A stretch of DNA of 6,403 bases from Methanoculleus sp. UBA77 (GTDB lineage Archaea > Halobacteriota > Methanomicrobia > Methanomicrobiales > Methanoculleaceae): positions 15,710 to 22,112 of the forward strand of contig DALN01000152.1 of the NCBI GenBank assembly GCA_002499455.1. Reading direction: 5' to 3'. How positions within the stretch are numbered: position 1 is the first letter of the stretch; the number at the start of each line of letters is the position of its first letter. The notes below the pieces were generated by a model. It was not told the DNA's origin and ran no database searches. It was given only the letters and a program-made list of their open reading frames with translations. This document shows positions 1-5,223 of the stretch, in pieces. The translations under genes and the position numbers were made by a program.

Positions 1-21
1 CGGCCTTCGCGCCTTCGCGTG
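1..21. repeat. Short tandem repeat at left edge (2 x GCCTTCGC)
   Basis: Two adjacent copies of GCCTTCGC lie at 3-10 and 11-18, followed by GTG. The repeat sits in non-coding DNA beside the window edge, so its full length and copy number cannot be seen. Motifs of the form CTTCGCG-CCTTCGCGTGA are, from general memory, a recurrent kind of intergenic repeat in GC-rich genomes; that comparison is weak. No protein or RNA gene is supported here. Confidence 0.35.
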
Positions 22-199
22 AGATCGTATGAGCCGGGAGTAAGGGCCCGGACCGCTACCATTGCAGAGAGCTTGCTCTACCGGCTACTTCTAACCGTCC
101 TCTCACCCGTCACGCAACACACCGGGCAACCAGCGGCCCAGAACAGGGTAGCGCTCAAGACAGCAGCACCCCACACTCGGGGGTACCCTTCAACTCCTC
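22..199. other. Unassigned intergenic DNA downstream of the FKBP gene
   Basis: No convincing gene is seen on either strand. A 99-codon open frame on the plus strand (19-318) has low-complexity Arg/Pro/Ser-rich composition and runs antisense into the FKBP gene, so it is a by-product of high GC. Small inverted repeats are visible, for example CCGGG at 34-38 with CCCGG at 47-51, and AGAGC at 68-72 with GCTCT at 75-79. I looked for tRNA (no T-arm consensus), SRP RNA and RNase P RNA core motifs in both directions and did not find them. An unknown small RNA cannot be excluded. Confidence 0.4.
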
Positions 200-214
200 A
201 AGAAAAGCAAAAAT
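198..214 (-). terminator. T-rich terminator of the FKBP gene
   Basis: Read on the minus strand, the transcript leaving the FKBP stop codon (230-232) meets GATTTTTGCTTTTCTTG within about 16-32 bases. Two U-runs (5 and 4 in a row) without a strong preceding hairpin are the usual form of archaeal intrinsic termination. The assignment rests on position and composition only. Confidence 0.5.
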
Positions 215-229
215 CAGAACCGGGGAGTC

Positions 230-952
230 TTACTCCTCGGTCGTCTCTTCCGCGGCTTCCTCAACCGCGGGGGCTGCCGCCGCCGGAGCGGCCGGGCGCG
301 GGAACGTCTCCTTCATGACGACGTTCGTGATTTCGGGGTTGTACTCGAAGATCTCGCGGACGAGGGTGCCCCGCCAGATCATCCAGCGGCGGTCGTAGGT
401 GATCGCCGGGGGGAGCGCGAGTTCGACGGTCCCGTCGACGATGGTGATCTCGATGTCGGACCGACCGGAGTAGAGCTTGATGAGGCCCTTGATCTGCTCA
501 ACCGGGTCCTCGACCTTCTCGACGATCGCGTAGGAGTAGTGCAGGGTCTTTCCCGCCAGCGGGTGGTTGAAGTCGACGACGGCACGCCTGCCGATGACAT
601 CGACGACGAGCCCCTCGCGGCCCTCAACCTCGATCCGCATGCCACGCTTCGGCTTCTCGCGGAACTGCGTGACCGGGACGGACTTTACCTCATCGTCCTG
701 GTGCGCCCCGAACGCCTTCTCCGGCGGGACATCGACCTCTCCCTCGGCGCCGACCTCTTTGCCGATCAGCTCGTCCTCAAGGCCGACGATGACGTGGTGG
801 CTCCCCAGGCGGATAGTGACCGGGCCATAATCCGCCCGCGGGTTGTAGATCCCCTCTTCCTTTGCGCGATCCTCATCCGTGGTATCGAAGATATTCTCAC
901 CGAAGCTGCCGGTGTACCTGAGCCTGATAAAATCTCCTTCCTGAAGTGCCAT
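230..952 (-). CDS. FKBP-type peptidyl-prolyl cis-trans isomerase, long archaeal (SlyD-like) form
   Basis: A probable cytosolic folding helper that isomerises Xaa-Pro bonds and chaperones nascent or unfolded proteins. The 240-residue protein opens with an FKBP core: LRYTG at 11-15, IFDTT at 21-25, HVIVGLE at 53-59 and PPEKAFG at 76-82. A SlyD-like insert-in-flap domain follows (about 85-125). The second half of the FKBP fold then carries VDFNHPLAGKTLHYSY at 126-141, a close match to the SlyD-type NHPLAGKTL signature. Residues 150-217 form the additional C-terminal domain typical of the roughly 26 kDa archaeal long-type FKBPs. The tail is Ala/Pro-rich and then Glu-rich. I start at the ATG ending at 952: the in-frame GTG at 961-959 lies inside the Shine-Dalgarno sequence AAGGTGA, which is ideally spaced for this ATG. 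The gene appears monocistronic, divergent from the ATPase gene, with its own promoter. The family call is firm; substrates are unknown. Confidence 0.93.
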   Translation of the reverse strand: MALQEGDFIRLRYTGSFGENIFDTTDEDRAKEEGIYNPRADYGPVTIRLGSHHVIVGLEDELIGKEVGAEGEVDVPPEKAFGAHQDDEVKSVPVTQFREKPKRGMRIEVEGREGLVVDVIGRRAVVDFNHPLAGKTLHYSYAIVEKVEDPVEQIKGLIKLYSGRSDIEITIVDGTVELALPPAITYDRRWMIWRGTLVREIFEYNPEITNVVMKETFPRPAAPAAAAPAVEEAAEETTEE

Positions 953-957
953 TCCAT

Positions 958-964
958 TCACCTT
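958..964 (-). promoter_or_regulatory. Shine-Dalgarno site of the FKBP gene
   Basis: On the minus strand AAGGTGA is followed by five bases (ATGGA) and then ATG. It closely matches the archaeal anti-SD complement AGGAGGTGAT. It decides the start: the upstream GTG candidate is part of this site and is probably not the initiator. Confidence 0.75.
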
Positions 965-1058
965 GGGTAGCAGAATACGTTACGGTCTCCGGCACGCCTC
1001 CCGTACCGGTCCGCCGCATCCCTGCGTCTCGTTGTTCCAATTTATTTGGATGGATTGG

Positions 1059-1066
1059 TATTTATA
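1059..1066 (-). promoter_or_regulatory. TATA box, probable leftward promoter of the FKBP gene
   Basis: The minus strand reads GGTAAACAG-TATAAATA-CC, a near-consensus archaeal TATA element with A-rich, BRE-like sequence upstream, inside an AT-rich island of otherwise GC-rich DNA. Transcription would start near 1035, giving a leader of about 80 bases. A second AT-rich stretch (CCAAATAAATTGG, minus strand, 1038-1050) is an alternative box. The same island read rightward (TATTTATA) could also serve the ATPase gene, but the leftward match is better. Confidence 0.55.
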
Positions 1067-1080
1067 CTGTTTACCAGCAG

Positions 1081-1220
1081 GCCCCGGCGGCCACCTCCTG
1101 CCGGGCCGGGCCTGAATTGCCCGGGATCAGGCAATACGGCGAGGGGTGCAGGCATTCCGGCCCGGGACACCCGGCCAAAATCTTGAAGTCTCCCGGGGGT
1201 TGAAGGGGGCAGGCAGGATC
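1081..1220 (+). promoter_or_regulatory. GC-rich hairpin-forming leader upstream of the ATPase gene
   Basis: This non-coding stretch contains overlapping inverted repeats. GCCTGA (1110-1115) can pair with TCAGGC (1127-1132), while ATTGCC (1116-1121) can pair with GGCAAT (1130-1135); the two stems share bases and exclude each other. A further hairpin with a one-base bulge spans 1159-1176 (GGC/GCC and CGGG/CCCG around an ACA loop). If transcription starts in the AT-rich island near 1060, all of this lies in the 5' leader of the ATPase mRNA. A regulatory role is inference; no known riboswitch class was recognised. Confidence 0.3.
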
Positions 1221-2708
1221 ATGGACGAGGTGCAGCAGCAGACGGTGGGGGTCTCCTACGCCCCCTGTCCGCCGGAAGAGTTCTGCGGGAGAGTCGAGGA
1301 GCGTGACCTACTCAGGACCATACTTGCCGGGGCGGGAGAACGCGGGCAGGCGGTGATGATCTCCGGCCCGCCCGGCATCGGCAAGAGTTCTCTCCTCACC
1401 TGGCTCGCGAACGAGGCGCAGCAGCACTCCGGCGGGCTGCCGTCTCCCGTTCTCAGGGGCGAGGTCTTCGACCTCCCCGGCATGATCTTCTCGGCGTTCC
1501 GCGAACTGTTGAGAGACCTGCGGCGGTGCGCCGCATCCGGCAGGTTCGGGGCTCTCCTCGACAGCGAGGGGCTCAGGGAGGCGATCCGGTATGCCGACGA
1601 TGTGCTCGAGAAGTACGCCGCCCCGGTGGAGCCGGTCGGCCTGCTCTCAAAGACCGGGGAAGAGATCATCGGCATCTTCGCTCAGTCGCCCGAGGTCGGG
1701 TACGACCGGGTGCTCCAGGCGTTCGGAGAACTGCTCACCGCACTCGGACGACAGGTGAGTGGGGCCGGGCAGATCGCGGCAGTCCTGCTCGAGGATGTTC
1801 ACCTCGCCCCGGCCCTTGACCGCCGGCTTCTCAGGGACCTCGCAGACGACCTGCCGCCCGGCATCCTCCTCGCCTTCACCTGCCGGGCAGACGACGGGAC
1901 AGGCCCCGGGTACGCGACGATGAAGAAAGAGATCAGCGGGCCGGGCCTGCCGGAGATCTCGCTCTCCGGGATGCGGAAAGAGGAGATCCGGGAACTCGCG
2001 AAGAGGCGGTTCGAGCTCGCCGTCGATGATGCTGCCGCCGGTGTCCTTGAGACAAACCGCGGCGACCCGTTCGGCCTCGTGGCCTGCTTCAACGCCCTGC
2101 GCCGCCGCGGCCTGGCCCCTACCGCCGAGAAGATCGCGGATCTCCTCGCCGGGACGCCGGACCCGGCAGACCTTGCCTTTGCCACCTTCTCCGGCCCTCC
2201 CTGTACATGGGCAAACGATCTCTGCGTCTTAAACCCGCCGTTCCCGGTGCCGGTCATGGCCTGCATGCTCGATATCGAGGGGATGAGCGTGACACTGATG
2301 ATGGACCGCCTGCAGGAGAGCGGCATCCTCCGGAGGCTCCCGGGCGGGGAGTATGCCTTCGCCCACCCCCTCCTGCAGGAGCACTGCAGAGCCACGCTCT
2401 CCACGGACGCAAAGGCCGCACTGAACGCCCGTGCGGCGGGCTGCTTCGAGCGCTCCCTGCACCGCCTCTCCGGCAGGCTGCACGTCCTCCTCTCGCTTGC
2501 CTGCCACTTCTTCCATGCGCGGGAGTATGCAAAGGCGGCGGACCTGAACCTGGAACTGGGCCTCCGGTTCCATCACCGGGAGGATTACGACACGGCGCTT
2601 CTGCTGACGGAGCGGGCAATCGCCTCTGCGGAGCGCATCGGGGACGGGGACCTCCTCGCGGCTGCACGACGGCAGCGGGACCTGGTCCGGCAGAAGGCCG
2701 GGCCGTGA
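1221..2708 (+). CDS. STAND-type AAA ATPase (AAA_16-like, MalT/cyclase-associated type)
   Basis: Likely a nucleotide-switch signalling ATPase rather than a metabolic enzyme. In the 495-residue product, CGRVEERDLL (22-31) is the usual entry motif of AAA_16 domains. GPPGIGKS (49-56) is the Walker A P-loop, and AAVLLEDVHLA (186-196) is Walker B with ED where DD is common. LLAFTCRADD (216-225) is a sensor-1-like strand. The middle section (about 310-390) resembles the winged-helix segment of STAND proteins and includes YAFAHPLLQEHCRA, the counterpart of the common FxHxLxxE motif. The last 90 or so residues are helical and TPR-like. I prefer ATG 1221 over an in-frame GTG at 1146: the extra 25 residues are low-complexity, lie in the hairpin region and precede the conserved start. 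The Shine-Dalgarno site is weak (AGGGGG, 11 bases upstream). The effector domain seen in many relatives (LuxR HTH or cyclase) is absent, and a CYTH cyclase-like gene follows after 42 bases. The input signal is unknown. Confidence 0.8.
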   Translation: MDEVQQQTVGVSYAPCPPEEFCGRVEERDLLRTILAGAGERGQAVMISGPPGIGKSSLLTWLANEAQQHSGGLPSPVLRGEVFDLPGMIFSAFRELLRDLRRCAASGRFGALLDSEGLREAIRYADDVLEKYAAPVEPVGLLSKTGEEIIGIFAQSPEVGYDRVLQAFGELLTALGRQVSGAGQIAAVLLEDVHLAPALDRRLLRDLADDLPPGILLAFTCRADDGTGPGYATMKKEISGPGLPEISLSGMRKEEIRELAKRRFELAVDDAAAGVLETNRGDPFGLVACFNALRRRGLAPTAEKIADLLAGTPDPADLAFATFSGPPCTWANDLCVLNPPFPVPVMACMLDIEGMSVTLMMDRLQESGILRRLPGGEYAFAHPLLQEHCRATLSTDAKAALNARAAGCFERSLHRLSGRLHVLLSLACHFFHAREYAKAADLNLELGLRFHHREDYDTALLLTERAIASAERIGDGDLLAAARRQRDLVRQKAGP

Positions 2709-2750
2709 GGGTTTATCACCGTCGAGGAGAGACGCTCTGGTGCGATTGCA

Positions 2751-3281
2751 ATGCTTGAAGTCGAGGCAAAGTTTGCGGTCCCCGAACCGGGGGACGTCAG
2801 GGACCGGCTCAACCGGCAGGGCGTCCGGATGGCGCTACGGCAGCAGGAACGCGATGTCTACTACAACGCTCCCCACCGTGATTTCGGGAAGACCGACGAG
2901 GCGTTGCGGGTCAGGTACGACGACGCCGGGACTACCGTGACCTACAAAGGGCCAAAGGTCAGGGTCGGAAGCGCAAAGGCCCGCAAGGAGTTCAACCTCG
3001 CGGTGGACTCAGGGAAGACGCTCGAGGAGATCCTCTCCCGTCTCGGCTTCCGGCGGGCTGCCGTGGTCTCGAAGGTCCGGGAGTTCTACGAGATGGGAGA
3101 CGTGACGGTGACGCTCGACGACGTCGAGGGTCTCGGCACCTACATCGAGATCGAGATCCTGACCGAGGATGCAAAAGAGGATGCTGCCGACCGGATCGGA
3201 ACGATCGCAAAAGAACTGGGTGTAGATGGTCCACCGATCTACACCTCGTATCTTGAGATGCTGCTGTCTAAACAGCAATAA
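2751..3281 (+). CDS. cyaB: CYTH-domain protein, class IV adenylate cyclase (CyaB)-like
   Basis: A CYTH (CyaB/thiamine-triphosphatase) enzyme. The fold binds a triphosphate and two metal ions in a beta tunnel and either cyclises ATP to cAMP or hydrolyses triphosphates. All signature residues are seen in the 176-residue protein: the N-terminal ExExK (E3, E5, K7), ALRVRY with R53 and R55, TYKGP with K66, KEF at 79-81, K108 and R110, D123/D124, the IEIE pair E133 and E135, and the CyaB-like C-terminal SYLEML. The length is normal for stand-alone CyaB proteins. The start ATG has GGTG eight bases upstream. The gene follows the ATPase gene by 42 bases and is probably cotranscribed, although GTTTATC at 2711-2717 could be a weak separate TATA element. 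Its 3' end overlaps the convergent phosphoesterase gene by 14 bases. Cyclase and triphosphatase members cannot be separated from sequence alone, and cAMP synthesis in methanogens is not well established. Confidence 0.87.
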   Translation: MLEVEAKFAVPEPGDVRDRLNRQGVRMALRQQERDVYYNAPHRDFGKTDEALRVRYDDAGTTVTYKGPKVRVGSAKARKEFNLAVDSGKTLEEILSRLGFRRAAVVSKVREFYEMGDVTVTLDDVEGLGTYIEIEILTEDAKEDAADRIGTIAKELGVDGPPIYTSYLEMLLSKQQ

Positions 3282-3310
3282 GGTCGATATGGATATCTTT
3301 TGGCTCTTTT
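3262..3310 (+). terminator. Hairpin plus T-tracts at the convergent 3' ends
   Basis: TGCTGT (3262-3267) and ACAGCA (3272-3277) form a six-pair stem with a four-base loop (CTAA). The loop begins with the phosphoesterase stop codon (minus strand, 3268-3270), and the stem's right arm is followed at once by the CYTH stop codon (3279-3281). T-runs at 3298-3301 and 3307-3310 follow on the plus strand, so termination of the ATPase-CYTH transcript here is plausible. On the minus strand the hairpin has no T-run after it. Confidence 0.4.
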
Positions 3311-3909
3311 CCGAAGTGGATGAGAGCGCCGTAGCCCTCTGAGGCGGGGCCGGGGTTGACGACGGTGACGCCGTCGACCTCGGTGATGCCCCGTGCCTCA
3401 TGGATGTGGGCACAGCAGACGAGATCGAACCGGGTCATGTGCTTCCTGATGCTCTGGCTGCCGACATGGTCTTCGCCGACAGTATCCAGCGCCTCGTAGG
3501 GCGGGGCGTGGCAGAGAAGGACGTTGTGCATATTTTTGTCCATGTGGTTGACGATCCGGGTGAGTTTATCGTCGATCTCCTCCTCGGACAGTTCAAATGG
3601 TGTGCCAAAGGGAGTTTTGTTCGATCCTCCAAGCCCGGCGAGTGTCACCTTGCCGAGGGCGATCCATGAGTCGTGGAGACAGATTGCTTCTGAGCGTTCG
3701 AGCACGTCGACGATCTCGCGGGGGTCGCAGTTGCCGGGGATTGCAAAACAAGGTACGTCAAAGCGGGAGAGTACCGAATCTACAGGCTCAAGTGGACCGA
3801 AGTTGGTGATGTCGCCTGCGATGATGACTGCATCATAGTCGTAGCTGAGAAAAGCGTCAAGCTTCCCGTAGTTACCGTGCAGATCTGCTAAGAGTAGCAC
3901 ATCCATCAT
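3268..3909 (-). CDS. Calcineurin-like metallophosphoesterase (Icc-related)
   Basis: A cytosolic dinuclear-metal phosphoesterase, probably a phosphodiesterase. The 213-residue protein holds the complete metal-binding set: D9 and H11 in ADLHGN, D33 in AGD, N60 in GNCD, H134 in CHAPP, and H168 and H170 in CAHIHEARG (the usual Gly of GHxH is Ala). The GGSNKTPFGTPFELSEEE stretch and the VNPGPAS end motif suit the archaeal Icc-related phosphoesterases (COG2129-like, by recollection). Members with related folds include cyclic-nucleotide phosphodiesterases, but the substrate cannot be read from sequence. Two consecutive ATG codons occur (3909, 3906). No clear Shine-Dalgarno site precedes them, and the upstream radical SAM stop is three bases away, so the start probably depends on translational coupling. 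A T6 run (TTTTTTAGG) about 30 bases upstream could instead be a TATA element for a leaderless message. The 3' end overlaps the CYTH gene. Confidence 0.88.
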   Translation of the reverse strand: MMDVLLLADLHGNYGKLDAFLSYDYDAVIIAGDITNFGPLEPVDSVLSRFDVPCFAIPGNCDPREIVDVLERSEAICLHDSWIALGKVTLAGLGGSNKTPFGTPFELSEEEIDDKLTRIVNHMDKNMHNVLLCHAPPYEALDTVGEDHVGSQSIRKHMTRFDLVCCAHIHEARGITEVDGVTVVNPGPASEGYGALIHFGKEPKDIHIDLIAV

Positions 3910-3912
3910 GCT

Positions 3913-5022
3913 CTATAGATGAGAAGTGCGCCTAAAAAACCTTATCTCATGATCCATCCAGGAGCCGGTTATCCTGCCGCCGAGTGCCAGTTTCCCAAGA
4001 GTATTTTCTGTTTCTGGAAGGAGCCGACGGGGGCGGCCGTTCTGGAGCGGGGTCCCCGGCAGCGGCAGGAAGTAGTGGATGTGCGCCTTCCCCGAACGGG
4101 TGACCATCTTTACGAGGTCAAGCGTTGCGCGCTGATCGTCGTCGCTCTCAAACGGCAGGCCGACGATGAAGTCTACGACCGGGACGAGCCCGTGCTCCCG
4201 ACAGAGATCGACGGCGCGTACGACGTCCTCGACGGTATGCCCCCGGTGCAGCCGGCGGAGCACCTCGTCGCTGCCGGACTGGGCTCCGAAGTGCAGGCGG
4301 GTGTTCGCGCAGTGGTCGAGGATGAGCTCGATGGATTGGCGCGAGATACACTCGGGGCGCACTTCACCGGGGAAGGTGCCGAAGTAGATCCGGCCCTTGA
4401 GGCTCCGGAGGAGGCGCTCAATCTTATCGAGTCTGAGATGGACGCCGTCAGAGCCGTAGGCAAGGGCGTTCGGGGTGACAAAACGGATGTCCCGGTAGCG
4501 CGAGGCGTAGCGAGCGATCTCATCGATAGAACGGTGCCGCATGCACCGCCCGAAGAGGCGCGGGGTCTGGCAGTAGCCGCAGGCAAACGGGCACCCCCGG
4601 GTGATCTCGACGAACCCTTTCATCTGCGCGAACGGGGGGTAGCCGTCGAGGAGGACGGTATGGCGGGCGGGCACGTAGCCGCTTGCGGTGGCGACGCCGG
4701 GAGGCGGGTCCCGCCCCTTCTCGATGGCGGAGAGAAGTGCCGGGAGCGTGTACTCGCCCTCCCCGACAACGACGTAATCGGCATACTCCGCCACCTCGCG
4801 GTAGCAGGCGGAGGGGTGAGGGCCACCGGCAATCGTTATGCAGTCCGCCTCCGCGATCTCGTCACGATATACCCGTTCGTTGATGGAGTTCAGGCTGTAG
4901 ATGGTGACGTCGGAGAGCGGTTCGTCGGTTATCTCAAGATGGTAGCCGGAGACCTCGCACGCCGCGTAAAGGGCGGCAAGAGTGTTGTTTGCCTGGGGTA
5001 TGGCTCGCCAGTTAACGTTCAT
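3913..5022 (-). CDS. B12-binding domain/radical SAM protein, MJ1487-like family
   Basis: A [4Fe-4S] radical SAM enzyme with an N-terminal cobalamin-binding-like domain. From the ATG at 5022 the protein has 369 residues. The Rossmann-like N-terminal part includes IAGGPHPSA (64-72) and VVVGEGEYTLPALL (84-97), typical of B12-type radical SAM proteins. The cluster motif is CPFACGYC (cysteines 144, 148 and 151). Further core motifs are FGAQSGSDEVLRRLHRGH, FIVGLPFE and HYFLPLPGTPLQ. The C-terminal GGRITGSWMDHE suits the archaeal MJ1487-like family as I remember it. The core resembles MiaB-type methylthiotransferases, but no TRAM domain is seen, so tRNA thiolation is not claimed; reaction and substrate are unknown. 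A TTG at 5076 would add 18 residues; I prefer ATG 5022 because homology-like sequence begins at NVNWRAI and the added stretch lies in an inverted repeat. Neither start has a good Shine-Dalgarno site. It probably forms an operon with the phosphoesterase gene, three bases downstream. Confidence 0.85.
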   Translation of the reverse strand: MNVNWRAIPQANNTLAALYAACEVSGYHLEITDEPLSDVTIYSLNSINERVYRDEIAEADCITIAGGPHPSACYREVAEYADYVVVGEGEYTLPALLSAIEKGRDPPPGVATASGYVPARHTVLLDGYPPFAQMKGFVEITRGCPFACGYCQTPRLFGRCMRHRSIDEIARYASRYRDIRFVTPNALAYGSDGVHLRLDKIERLLRSLKGRIYFGTFPGEVRPECISRQSIELILDHCANTRLHFGAQSGSDEVLRRLHRGHTVEDVVRAVDLCREHGLVPVVDFIVGLPFESDDDQRATLDLVKMVTRSGKAHIHYFLPLPGTPLQNGRPRRLLPETENTLGKLALGGRITGSWMDHEIRFFRRTSHL

Positions 5023-5043
5023 GGGTGTAAGAGAGCTCCGCCA

Positions 5044-5091
5044 ATCGGATCGGCGAAAAACCGGGACGAGCAGCAACGGTCCTGATCCGAT
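5044..5091. repeat. Inverted repeat ATCGGATC/GATCCGAT at the radical SAM 5' end
   Basis: ATCGGATC at 5044-5051 and GATCCGAT at 5084-5091 form a perfect eight-base inverted repeat enclosing 32 bases. Inside it, ACCG (5060-5063) can pair with CGGT (5077-5080). It lies between the candidate promoter and the preferred ATG of the radical SAM gene and includes the alternative TTG start, so it could be a structured mRNA leader or a protein-binding site. Confidence 0.4.
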
Positions 5092-5114
5092 CGCCTTCCG
5101 GATCCGGGGGCAAT

Positions 5115-5122
5115 TCTCTATA
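5115..5122 (-). promoter_or_regulatory. Candidate TATA box for the radical SAM operon
   Basis: The minus strand reads ACGG-TATAGAGA-ATTG. Transcription would start near 5095, leaving a leader of about 70 bases before the preferred ATG at 5022, or about 20 before the alternative TTG at 5076. Further AT-rich sequence upstream on the same strand (TTAATATTTCG, 5172-5162) is another candidate. This is judged by position and composition only. Confidence 0.35.
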
Positions 5123-5127
5123 CCGTC

Positions 5128-5140
5128 TCTTCAAAGAAGA
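5128..5140. promoter_or_regulatory. Small dyad TCTTC-AAA-GAAGA in the divergent promoter region
   Basis: A perfect 5+5 inverted repeat with a three-base centre lies between the divergent radical SAM and regulator genes, just upstream of the candidate TATA box of the former. Such sites are typical for dimeric winged-helix regulators, but no specific protein is indicated. Confidence 0.3.
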
Positions 5141-5161
5141 AGATTAATGTGACGCTATCGA

Positions 5162-5174
5162 CGAAATATTAATA
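5162..5174 (+). promoter_or_regulatory. BRE/TATA element of the FilR1-family regulator gene
   Basis: CGAAA (5162-5166) directly followed by TATTAATA (5167-5174) closely fits an archaeal TFB-recognition plus TATA element. The predicted transcription start, about 25 bases beyond the box centre, is near 5195. The message would then begin close to the ATG at 5198 and carry the GAGGGT Shine-Dalgarno candidate (5200-5205) in front of the GTG at 5214. Confidence 0.5.
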
Positions 5175-5178
5175 GATA

Positions 5179-5200
5179 CATGAAAATTACCGATTTCATG
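5179..5200. promoter_or_regulatory. 22-base dyad CATGAAA-N8-TTTCATG, candidate operator
   Basis: CATGAAA (5179-5185) and TTTCATG (5194-5200) are perfect inverted repeats separated by eight bases. The dyad sits immediately downstream of the BRE/TATA element and covers the predicted transcription start, the place where archaeal repressors commonly block RNA polymerase. The adjoining gene encodes a winged-helix regulator, so autoregulation is a reasonable inference. The dyad also contains both upstream ATG codons (5180 and 5198) of the frame-shifted N-terminal peptide. Confidence 0.45.
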
Positions 5201-5223
5201 AGGGTCTTTGCAAGTGAGCGCCC
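5180..5223 (+). other. Out-of-frame N-terminal segment of the regulator (apparent one-base frameshift)
   Basis: From the ATG at 5180 the frame reads MKITDFMRVFASER, ending at 5221. The long downstream frame resumes with RIEVLDALVRQES from the CGG codon at 5223. Removing one C from the CCC run at 5221-5223 fuses them. The resulting FASERRIEVL stretch matches the pattern F-x-S-x-x-R-x-x-x-L that I associate with the first helix of FilR1-family winged-helix regulators. A recent mutation, a sequencing error or a chance resemblance are the alternatives. Confidence 0.55.

Noticed and set aside
20..130. Possible tRNA or other stable RNA gene (GGTAGAGC-like string on the minus strand)
   Set aside because: No T-arm consensus, acceptor stem or anticodon arm can be drawn; SRP RNA and RNase P RNA core motifs were also not found.
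19..318. 99-codon open frame on the plus strand at the left edge
   Set aside because: Arg/Pro/Ser-rich, without a ribosome site, and it overlaps the FKBP gene in antisense.
539..970. 143-codon plus-strand open frame opposite the FKBP gene
   Set aside because: Shadow of the well-supported FKBP gene; no family resemblance.
1146..1220. 25-residue N-terminal extension of the ATPase from a GTG start
   Set aside because: Low-complexity sequence over the hairpin region, poor ribosome site, and the conserved AAA_16 entry motif lies well after the ATG at 1221.
1799..2404. 201-codon minus-strand open frame opposite the ATPase gene
   Set aside because: Ser/Arg-rich antisense shadow in high-GC coding DNA with no motif.
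3919..5085. 388-codon open frame on the plus strand, antisense to the radical SAM gene
   Set aside because: It mirrors the radical SAM gene codon by codon, has no recognisable motif and is explained by GC-rich third positions on the opposite strand; the minus-strand protein has a complete CxxxCxxC motif and family signatures.
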